From Prevotella sp. (GTDB lineage Bacteria > Bacteroidota > Bacteroidia > Bacteroidales > Bacteroidaceae): a stretch of 46,113 nucleotides of DNA. The stretch covers positions 1-46,113 of the forward strand of contig JAFVFY010000064.1 in the NCBI GenBank assembly GCA_017475265.1, in the 5' to 3' direction. This document shows, piece by piece, positions 28,008 to 35,424 of the stretch. Within the stretch, counting starts at the first letter, position 1. Every line of letters starts with the position of its first letter. Position numbers and translations under genes: made by a program. The notes below the pieces were generated by a model. It did not search any database. It saw only the letters and a program-made list of their open reading frames with translations, and was not told the origin of the DNA.

Positions 28008-28015
28008 CAAAATTA
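28008..28015 (-). promoter_or_regulatory. Promoter of the GH30 gene
   Basis: Minus-strand TAATTTTG with TTG 19 bases upstream (plus-strand CAA 28035-28037), about 30 bases before the start codon. GH30 can therefore be expressed apart from the upstream xus operon. Confidence 0.7.
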
Positions 28016-28075
28016 CACAAAAATACCGAAACAACAAAATTTTTAAAGGAAAAGAGCAAATTTCCCCGTGACGAT

Positions 28076-28114
28076 AATGGGGAGGGGCAGACATTTCTGC
28101 TTCCCCTCCCCATT
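28076..28114. terminator. Long GC-rich hairpin between the CBM and GH30 genes
   Basis: AATGGGGAGGGG pairs perfectly with CCCCTCCCCATT, and the stem continues inward with CAGA/TCTG. Neither strand has a T run after it, so it is not a textbook terminator. It may terminate, pause or stabilise the 3' end of the xus operon transcript before the GH30 promoter. Confidence 0.65.
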
Positions 28115-28145
28115 GGGCGTTTAATCAAGATTCAAGATTTGAAGA

Positions 28146-30452
28146 TTACTCCTCAATGGCGCGCAGCTTTCTTGCCTGCTCAGCCATGATGGTGATGACT
28201 GCTGAGATGTCAGCAACGTCAACAGCATCATCATCGTTTACATAAGCATTTGGATAATCCTCCACGGTCTTTTCACCTGCCATGATACTAATGATTGCCG
28301 AGATATCAGCAACGTCAACTGAACCATCGCCGTTCACGTCACCAGGAATTGCGGGAGTACCAGGATCTGTACCGTACTGGTAAGGGCCATTGTTGTTAAC
28401 TCCCTTAATCTTAACATAGAAGTTCTCAGTACCTGTCTCATTGATAAGCGACTCCTCAGTACCGTCGTTAATCTTCCAGATAACGTTCTTAATCTCGTAT
28501 GTGTTAGCCTCCTTGATTTCAGAAAGGTTGAAAGCGATAGACTTCATTTCGTTTTGAGCATCGGCAGGAATAGTGAAATCAGCCTCGAAGGTCTGCCAAT
28601 CTTCAGTGAAGTTCACATCACCGATAGCTCCCCAGTGCTTGTAGGCACCTGGATCAGCGTGACACTGTGTAGAAGCCTTAGCAGGAGTTTTAGCTTTATA
28701 CTCGAACGAGATGTAAGTTACTTCGCCAGTGCTCAGCGTGCGGTTAGCAACAATCCAGAACTGGTTGTCCCAAGGCTGACCAGTACCTTCAGCTATACCA
28801 GCATCTGGGTCGGCAGGCTGCTCACCAGCTGTCGGTTCTCTCTCAACAGTTTCAATAACGAGCTCTGTTGGGTTGGGCTTGACAGGCACAACAACAATCT
28901 CTTCACCCTCGATCATCTCAAAGGCCATTGATTTGTAGTCGGTGTCAAGGTAAACCTTCCAGATACCATTACCCGGGAGGGTCAGCTTAGCAAGGCTAGC
29001 CGGCTGGTAGTCGAGCCACTCGTCAGGATCGTTCACGATAGCGCCAGAAGGCTTCAGCGTGTTGCTCTTGAAGGCAGCGTCGTTACCGCGGACGGTAGAA
29101 ATCATGATCTGATTGACGTATGCGCCCTGTTCGCCAACAATGGCTGAGAGGCAACCAGCGTCCTCGTCCTCAGTGAACTCGATAGCATTGCTGAGGTCAT
29201 ACTCAAGACCTGTTTTGGTGTTGCAGCCAGCAACGAAGTAACCCTCGTCGAGCACCATGCTCTGCCATGAGAGGTCATCGAAATAGAAGTCAATAGCCTC
29301 CTTATCGGTTGAGTTCAGGTTGAAACAAAGTGACCAACCAGTATCATCGTCGCGAGAGCCATCACTTGGCCAAGAGTAGACTTTTTCAAAAGTCTGCCAC
29401 TCAGTTGTGAAACTTACATCACCTACACCTTGCCAGGTCATGTAGTCTGACGGGTTCTGATGGTGAATCTGAGTACCTGTCGTAACATTCTTTGAAGCCT
29501 TGTAACGGAAACTGATCTTAACCTGTTCACCGGCTTTCCAAGCCTTCGGAGACTCAACCCAGAACTGGTTGTCCCATGATGAAGCATCACCCTCAGTAGT
29601 AGCAGCATTACCATGAACGATGAAATAGTGGTTATCACCTTCAGCTTCGATTGTAGCGGGGAAGGGATCCCAACCACCATCATTATTCATGTTGACTTCT
29701 CTTTCCTTACCCCATGCGCAAATGAGGTAGTTATTCTCCTTGTCGTCGAATCTCACATTAGGATCAGCCCAAGGTGTCTCAGCATTACCCATCCAAGTAG
29801 GAATAGCTGCAGGTGTGGTTTCAACCACGACTGGCTGACCATCGCTGGTAAGCCACTCCTGCCACTGAACGGGCCTCTGGTTTGCCTGGTCTTCATAGAC
29901 GGTAACAGACTTCCATTCAATCGTTGCAGTTGCGCCACCAGGCTGTGCAACGAGGTTACAAGAAGAGCCACCAATACCACTGTACTCCCATTCTACCTCG
30001 GCCCAATCTGTGCCGATGGAAACTTGGTCGTTACTGACTTGCTGGCCGTCTCCCCAACCCCAACCCATGTTGACGTTGATGGTGACAGGTTCTGAAGCCT
30101 TTACCATAGCTACGGCTTTGTAATGGCCGTCAATCTGTGTGGGAATACCATCGCAGATGAAATACTGGTGCCATGCACCACCCTCTACTGCAATCTTGTA
30201 GTACTGAACGCCACCCTGAGTCGTCACGATTTCGTCGCTTGTCTCTTCAGCATCGTCAGTCACCTGGACGTACTTGTAGCCAGCACCGAAGTCGGTCATC
30301 ACACCGTCAAACCACTCAGGTACGTAACCCATCACGTAGAATGGGAAACCAGTGTTCTGGGAGTAGTCAATCTTGTAGACTTCTACCCAGTTCGCTGCCT
30401 TTGCCCCCATGAAGCATGTCAGGAGAGCAACTAGTGTTAGAATTTTTTTCAT
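28146..30452 (-). CDS. Secreted multi-CBM protein with C-terminal dockerin doublet
   Basis: 768 residues with a signal peptide (KKILTLVALLTCFMGAKA). It has three beta-sandwich modules of the CBM4/9/22 type, at about 20-195, 230-410 and 530-690. The second and third are clear duplicates: both have WDNQFW, then YISFEYKAK- or ISFRYKASK-, HW/TWQGVGDV-F and WQTFE. Two dockerin-like repeats follow at 704-763, the second with a weakened loop (YVNDDDAVDVADIS). There is no catalytic domain. The position after xusE and the GH10-like gene, and the module type, suggest a xylan-binding surface or extracellular protein. Confidence 0.8.
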   Translation of the reverse strand: MKKILTLVALLTCFMGAKAANWVEVYKIDYSQNTGFPFYVMGYVPEWFDGVMTDFGAGYKYVQVTDDAEETSDEIVTTQGGVQYYKIAVEGGAWHQYFICDGIPTQIDGHYKAVAMVKASEPVTINVNMGWGWGDGQQVSNDQVSIGTDWAEVEWEYSGIGGSSCNLVAQPGGATATIEWKSVTVYEDQANQRPVQWQEWLTSDGQPVVVETTPAAIPTWMGNAETPWADPNVRFDDKENNYLICAWGKEREVNMNNDGGWDPFPATIEAEGDNHYFIVHGNAATTEGDASSWDNQFWVESPKAWKAGEQVKISFRYKASKNVTTGTQIHHQNPSDYMTWQGVGDVSFTTEWQTFEKVYSWPSDGSRDDDTGWSLCFNLNSTDKEAIDFYFDDLSWQSMVLDEGYFVAGCNTKTGLEYDLSNAIEFTEDEDAGCLSAIVGEQGAYVNQIMISTVRGNDAAFKSNTLKPSGAIVNDPDEWLDYQPASLAKLTLPGNGIWKVYLDTDYKSMAFEMIEGEEIVVVPVKPNPTELVIETVEREPTAGEQPADPDAGIAEGTGQPWDNQFWIVANRTLSTGEVTYISFEYKAKTPAKASTQCHADPGAYKHWGAIGDVNFTEDWQTFEADFTIPADAQNEMKSIAFNLSEIKEANTYEIKNVIWKINDGTEESLINETGTENFYVKIKGVNNNGPYQYGTDPGTPAIPGDVNGDGSVDVADISAIISIMAGEKTVEDYPNAYVNDDDAVDVADISAVITIMAEQARKLRAIEE
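28149..28343 (-). other. Dockerin-like doublet of the CBM protein
   Basis: First loop DVNGDGSVDVADIS is canonical; the second, YVNDDDAVDVADIS, has lost the first aspartate. A basic tail (EQARKLRAIEE) follows, so the doublet is slightly internal. Confidence 0.75.
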
Positions 30453-30536
30453 AATAAATAATTTTAGATTAATAAAAAAATTGATAAATAAAAAAGAATA
30501 AATAAAGAATATAACAAATTATATTTGTTCTGAACA

Positions 30537-32210
30537 TTACTCTCCGCCAAGTGCCTCGCAGAAAGCCTTGTAAGTGGCGGTGCGCACCCAATCACTGCTA
30601 CCTGTCTTTTTCGCCCAGAGACCTACAGGATCGCTAGTGTCAACCATGTTGCCTTTGCAAATGCCTGCCTGCTTGTCGTGCGGAATCTTGGTCATGTAGC
30701 TCTTGATGACGTATGCATAGTATTCGGCCAGCTGCTCACGCTGCTCGTCCTTAAACTTCTCATCTGCCGGTACGTTGGCACCGTCAGCATTCTGATACTT
30801 GATGTCGAAGTTGGAGATACGGATGAGCTTGCCAGTGGAAGCAAGGTTTTCAAGAAGGGTGTTCAGGGTTGCCACGTTTTCAGCTTGCTTTGCCTTATCC
30901 TCACTATAAACGAGATTGAGCTTGGCATTGATACCGTCAATCTTTGCACCCTTGGCATCCCAGATACCAATCCAGTATTTAAGGCTTTCCATCTTCTTGA
31001 CCTCATCAAGCCCTGACTCGCTGATGAAGAACTTCAACTCGGCCGGGTTCCCACCATACTTCTCGAAAGCTGCGCCTGCTACCTTCGACACTACCGGAGC
31101 ATAGTTCTCGCTGCCAAGAATGTCTTGCCAGAATATCTGGTCGGTAGAGTGCTTGAGGTCGTACATACCGTTTTCCAACTCTGCCTTAGGATCAATGGGT
31201 TCGTCAATGAGGTCGAACAAGTTGATACGGCCCGCATTAATCTTCATCAGTCCGTCGCACCAAGTATTGAGTGCATAGTTGATGGTGTCTGTCAGCTCCT
31301 TATCTGTCTGGTCGCGGTGGTTGTCAGGGAAATAGCCTACCTGTACCTTCTGGATATTAATGGTACCATTCTTACCGTTCTCAATCCTCAAGTAGCCTTC
31401 TGTCACGTCTTCGGCACTCTGAGCCTCCACGACAATCTTGTACCATTTGTCTGATTTTACTCTCCACTTTCCGTCTGCAGTTGCGGTTCCTGGAACTGGA
31501 TTGCCAGAGAAGGTGATGGTAAAGGATACAGATTCCTTATTCGCCTGTGCCCTTGCCCAGAATGTCGTGGTAAATTTAGCCTTCGGGTCAACTTCAAAAC
31601 CGTCAACGATGCGGACATCAGATGCTGTACCTATCTGAAGTACGTTCTGATCCTCAAACTTGACGATAGAAGCCTTACCCTTTTCTATTTTATCCTTGTC
31701 GTAGGCACCCGCACTCATCGTGTTGAAATCTATGGCCTTTCCTTCTACATAGTCAACCGGGATCTCAACAGGAGCCGTTAGCAACTTCAGCCAGTCGTCG
31801 GCCTGATTAGCATTGGCCACGATAGGACTGCCATATACTTCATAACCTATTTCTTCAACGTGGGTGAGGAGGTCGCTCATATCGAGAAAGTTCATCACAC
31901 CTTTTGCATTGACGATGGTTCCCGACATGAGGGTATTCCCAAAAGCGACATTGTCGAAATTGGTGACTGCTGCGGCATGAGCCAGTTCCTGCTTGTTGAA
32001 ATCAGCCACCTTGAGCGTTGCGCCGAGCGACATGTTAGGATACTTTTCCCTGTCTATGTATGACTTGACAGGATTATAGTCCTTGTATGGCTCAACGAAA
32101 GAGGGGTCAGGCGCTGCCCTGAAATCGTCCGTCACGTTATAGTCGGCACAGGAAACGACAAGTACACCTACTGCCAAAGGCATGAGAGAGTTTCTAAAAA
32201 ATGTATTCAT
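30537..32210 (-). CDS. GH10-like surface lipoprotein, probably catalytically inactive
   Basis: A 557-residue lipoprotein (lipobox VVSCADY, Cys21). The layout is a GH10 xylanase barrel split by a CBM-like beta-sandwich (about 150-295), as in Xyn10C-type enzymes next to xus genes. The barrel halves align by eye, with key changes. The acid/base position is kept in LFDLIDEPID (E337), but the preceding invariant Asn is D336. The nucleophile motif (ITELD in the family) reads ISNFD, so the catalytic Glu is N467. The GHTLVWH segment reads GSPIVAN, and the QxH motif after DGI reads KLN. I infer a xylan-binding protein derived from a xylanase. It follows xusE in the operon. Confidence 0.78.
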   Translation of the reverse strand: MNTFFRNSLMPLAVGVLVVSCADYNVTDDFRAAPDPSFVEPYKDYNPVKSYIDREKYPNMSLGATLKVADFNKQELAHAAAVTNFDNVAFGNTLMSGTIVNAKGVMNFLDMSDLLTHVEEIGYEVYGSPIVANANQADDWLKLLTAPVEIPVDYVEGKAIDFNTMSAGAYDKDKIEKGKASIVKFEDQNVLQIGTASDVRIVDGFEVDPKAKFTTTFWARAQANKESVSFTITFSGNPVPGTATADGKWRVKSDKWYKIVVEAQSAEDVTEGYLRIENGKNGTINIQKVQVGYFPDNHRDQTDKELTDTINYALNTWCDGLMKINAGRINLFDLIDEPIDPKAELENGMYDLKHSTDQIFWQDILGSENYAPVVSKVAGAAFEKYGGNPAELKFFISESGLDEVKKMESLKYWIGIWDAKGAKIDGINAKLNLVYSEDKAKQAENVATLNTLLENLASTGKLIRISNFDIKYQNADGANVPADEKFKDEQREQLAEYYAYVIKSYMTKIPHDKQAGICKGNMVDTSDPVGLWAKKTGSSDWVRTATYKAFCEALGGE

Positions 32211-32262
32211 ATTCTTAGTCTCCTATAATTTTCAATCTTCAATAATGTTCAAAGGTCAATGT

Positions 32263-33471
32263 TCAATTCTTCACATACTTCATATTGAAGAATTCCTTCT
32301 TGTTCGACTCACGGGTCTGCACAACCAGCGTATCGTTGGTAGCTACCTGCACATCGTTCTCAAGAATCCAGGGAACTTCCTTTCCCGACTTGTCCAACTT
32401 TGTTCCGATAAGCCTACCTTTCTTGAAGGTCACATTGTATGCCAGTCGGAGTATGTCGCGCTGTACAGGCTCACCATTCAAGTTGCCCCATTGGTAGTCC
32501 TTGTATTCAGGCCTCTCGGTTCCTTTAACGATGAATTCACCCGAGCCTGATGACGGCACCTCTTCGTCATCGCTTGTAATGACGCACTTATCACCATCGA
32601 ATGTGAGGATAAGATTGCAAAGCTGCGAAGGTCTGGTGTCTCCCGATGAGTCTTTACCTATATTAATATAGACTGGGAAGATAGCCTGCTTCATGTTCTT
32701 GGTGTTGATAGCACACACTTCGTCATTCTGGTTCACAGGGTTCTCCTTATAACGCTCAACATCCGTGTTCACCAACTTGAAGTCCTTACGGACAACAATA
32801 TTAGTGACTTCATTCTCTGTCACATTGTCAACGCCTCGGCGGATATACTTTCCCTGCCAGGGATTCATGTACTTCACCAAGTAAAGCACGTAGTCCTTTG
32901 CAAGGATATCCCAGTCCTCGGTGTTGGTTCGAGAGGGATTGAGTCCCTCACGCGGCTTACCCGTGAGGATATGGTCGAAGCCATTCGCATTAGTCATCAC
33001 AAGAGGAATGACGTATGTATTGTCAACGGCTTTCTCATCATTGAAGAACGCATCGGTGAACTCCACCTCTACATATCCTCGCTGGTCGCCATTGTAGGGA
33101 ATGACGTTGGATGACAGCTTATAATACGATGATGGCATAGGGCGCACAGGCTCAGCCGGGTTTCCTCCTTCATCGGTAAAATAGAGGTTGTCACAAAGCG
33201 TCTCCTCCACAACTATGTCCACCGTTGCGTTACGTCCGCCGTAAGCACCGCCCATGGTTGACCATATACGGCACTTGTGAGCGTTGTCGAGCGTATTGTC
33301 GTAGATGTCGTTACCAAGCACGAGTGTACGCACGGGGTTCTGATAAGCGAAGTAGGCAGTTGTGCCATTTTCAAAGTCAGGGAACTCATGGTCTGCATTA
33401 TAGCAAGAGGCATACGTGAGGGAAAGTGCCCCCAAAGCTACTCCGTAAATATATTTCTTCAGTTCCATCAT
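32263..33471 (-). CDS. xusE: XusE-like surface glycan-binding lipoprotein
   Basis: 402 residues with a lipoprotein signal (YGVALGALSLTYASCYNAD, Cys23). It has an N-terminal DUF1735-like beta-sandwich (the segment YVEVEFTDAFFNDEKAVDNT and YVIPLVMTNANG) and a C-terminal beta-rich domain ending FFNMKYVKN, the arrangement of XusE-type and other SusE-positioned proteins. Such proteins bind polysaccharide at the cell surface. Position directly after the second SusC/SusD pair is the strongest evidence; the domain match is moderate. Confidence 0.72.
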   Translation of the reverse strand: MMELKKYIYGVALGALSLTYASCYNADHEFPDFENGTTAYFAYQNPVRTLVLGNDIYDNTLDNAHKCRIWSTMGGAYGGRNATVDIVVEETLCDNLYFTDEGGNPAEPVRPMPSSYYKLSSNVIPYNGDQRGYVEVEFTDAFFNDEKAVDNTYVIPLVMTNANGFDHILTGKPREGLNPSRTNTEDWDILAKDYVLYLVKYMNPWQGKYIRRGVDNVTENEVTNIVVRKDFKLVNTDVERYKENPVNQNDEVCAINTKNMKQAIFPVYINIGKDSSGDTRPSQLCNLILTFDGDKCVITSDDEEVPSSGSGEFIVKGTERPEYKDYQWGNLNGEPVQRDILRLAYNVTFKKGRLIGTKLDKSGKEVPWILENDVQVATNDTLVVQTRESNKKEFFNMKYVKN

Positions 33472-33472
33472 G

Positions 33473-33520
33473 ATAATTAACGATTTACGAATTTACGATT
33501 TACGATATATTAGTTACGAA
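33473..33520. repeat. 7-base-like repeat between xusD and xusE (CGATTTA)
   Basis: Units CGATTTA, CGAATTTA (8 bases), CGATTTA and CGATATA fill most of the gap between the two genes. The same family appears at 40486-40520. Confidence 0.7.
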
Positions 33521-33525
33521 CATTC

Positions 33526-35379
33526 TTACTCCCATCCCTTGTTCTGCTTGAGGGCAGTCCACTTGAGTACTTCTGCTTTAGGAATGGGTCCGTAGAGCTG
33601 ATAGGAATTGTCGAATTTACGCTCCTCCACCTCAATGACACGATAGGAGAGTTCTTTGGTTTCGTCGTTAAGGTCAATCTGCATTCCCTTTACACTCTCA
33701 TTGAGCGGCAACATCCATCTGCGCAAATCCCAGAATCGCTTATTCTCAAAACAAAGCTCTAAACGCCGCTCGTTACGTATGAGACTTGCCATCTTAGCCT
33801 GGTCTTCAGCACACTGCTCCAGATAGACATCTCCCTCAGGAAGTGGCATTCCGATTTCGTTGGTGGCGAGTCCTGCCCGCTGTCGGATGGCATTGATGAC
33901 ATCGTAGGCGGTGTACCCTACGCCTGTTGGGTCGCTCTTGGGTCCCCATGCGTCGTTGGCAGCCTCTGCGTATGCAAGGAAGATTTCAGTGTAGCGTATA
34001 CGCGGAAAGACGTGATATTGTTCAATTTGTGAACTTGAAAGCGGGCTCACGTCATCACGGAGGAGCTTCTTCAGGTAATAGCCTGTTCGTGTTGAAGAGC
34101 TATTGTTGTTAAGGTTATCCAACATCTCGTTGATGTCTTTTGAATATGTACCTGTTATGATAACAGCCCTTCTGTACGTCGTTCCGTTGTAGAGTATGTC
34201 GTTATCCAAGCGCGGGTCGCGATTAGCGTATGGGTTCTTTGCGTCATAGCCAGAATTGGGGTCAGTGATGGGAAGTCCATTACGCATCGGGTAAGCGTCG
34301 ACAAGGTTCTGTGAGGGATTGACACGTCCGCTGCCAAAAAGCGTCGGTGGGAAGTTTTCTGCTTCCTGACTTGAGTTCTTTGCTCGGTCAGCACGCCACA
34401 GTATTTCCGGCATTTCAGAAGCACCGGGGTCCAGCTTCGTCTTGTTCTTGTACCAGATGTTGCCCGTGGGGTCGAATCCATCCAATCCACCGATGCGCTT
34501 GAGCACATTGGCACAAAGCGCTGCGGCCTCTGCCGACGTCACGCCACTCTGCTCGCGGAAGGCCGGACTTGCTGCGAGCAGGGCAACCTGAGCCTTAATG
34601 GCCTCAGCAATCTTCGCAGACATAAGGTTTGACGCCTTAATGCCAAATACGAGGTTGTAGTTGGAATAGTTTGCACCAAGAGCCTTGTACTTTTCAGGTA
34701 TGGCGTCATTATTGTCTATGTCTGCATAATCAATGGGTAGAAGTGACATGGCACTATCGCAGTCGGCATAACACTGTTTGACGCAGTCAGCGAAAGAGGC
34801 CCGTGGCTGGTTGTAGTCTGAGCTACCGTCCTCAGCTTTAGTCAGCAAGGGCACGCCGTAGAGCTGTCCGTCGTCTGCATAGCCTCCATGCGCCTGTAGC
34901 AGATAGTAGTAAAGCAAGGCACGCAGTCCGAAGGCCTCACCTTTCAGACGGTCAATGAACATCTGCTGCTTTGAAGCAGCCGAAGGTGACCACTTTACCT
35001 TCTCCACGTTTGCAAGGAAGAGGTTGATATACTGTATGCCATCCTTACAAGTGTTCCATTGAGACATCGGGTCGTTATCAGAAGCCCATGTACCTGTTGC
35101 CATGTTCATATATTGGCTGTTCTTCTGATTGGTGACAGCATCGTCTGTGGCAACATCGGTCTGCGTGGTTGTCATATAAGGTAGGCGGTCGTAGCCGTAA
35201 ATCAGCAGACCATGAGCATAGTCAGCCTCCTCATACATAGCATCCTCCTGCCGGGTGTTTTCATCTGCCGGCTCGAACATGTCGTCGCATGAGGTGAGTG
35301 CTACGCCAAATAGTAAAGAATAAAGAACAGCGAACAAACCCTTCTTGCTCTTTTTCCTTTGATTTATCTTCGTCATCAT
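33526..35379 (-). CDS. xusD: SusD/RagB family lipoprotein (second pair)
   Basis: 617 residues; lipobox VALTSCDDM (Cys31). The SusD fold is shown by the N-terminal helix region with YINLFLANVEKV, the TPR-type segment RLKGEAFGLRALLYYYLLQAHGG, and the C-terminal part ERRLELCFENKRFWDLRRWM. SusD proteins form a lid over their SusC partner and deliver oligosaccharides. It is paired with the 993-residue SusC gene upstream. Confidence 0.87.
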   Translation of the reverse strand: MMTKINQRKKSKKGLFAVLYSLLFGVALTSCDDMFEPADENTRQEDAMYEEADYAHGLLIYGYDRLPYMTTTQTDVATDDAVTNQKNSQYMNMATGTWASDNDPMSQWNTCKDGIQYINLFLANVEKVKWSPSAASKQQMFIDRLKGEAFGLRALLYYYLLQAHGGYADDGQLYGVPLLTKAEDGSSDYNQPRASFADCVKQCYADCDSAMSLLPIDYADIDNNDAIPEKYKALGANYSNYNLVFGIKASNLMSAKIAEAIKAQVALLAASPAFREQSGVTSAEAAALCANVLKRIGGLDGFDPTGNIWYKNKTKLDPGASEMPEILWRADRAKNSSQEAENFPPTLFGSGRVNPSQNLVDAYPMRNGLPITDPNSGYDAKNPYANRDPRLDNDILYNGTTYRRAVIITGTYSKDINEMLDNLNNNSSSTRTGYYLKKLLRDDVSPLSSSQIEQYHVFPRIRYTEIFLAYAEAANDAWGPKSDPTGVGYTAYDVINAIRQRAGLATNEIGMPLPEGDVYLEQCAEDQAKMASLIRNERRLELCFENKRFWDLRRWMLPLNESVKGMQIDLNDETKELSYRVIEVEERKFDNSYQLYGPIPKAEVLKWTALKQNKGWE

Positions 35380-35424
35380 AAGTATTCTTATTTATTAGTT
35401 GTTTAAATTTAGGCCATAAGCCGC

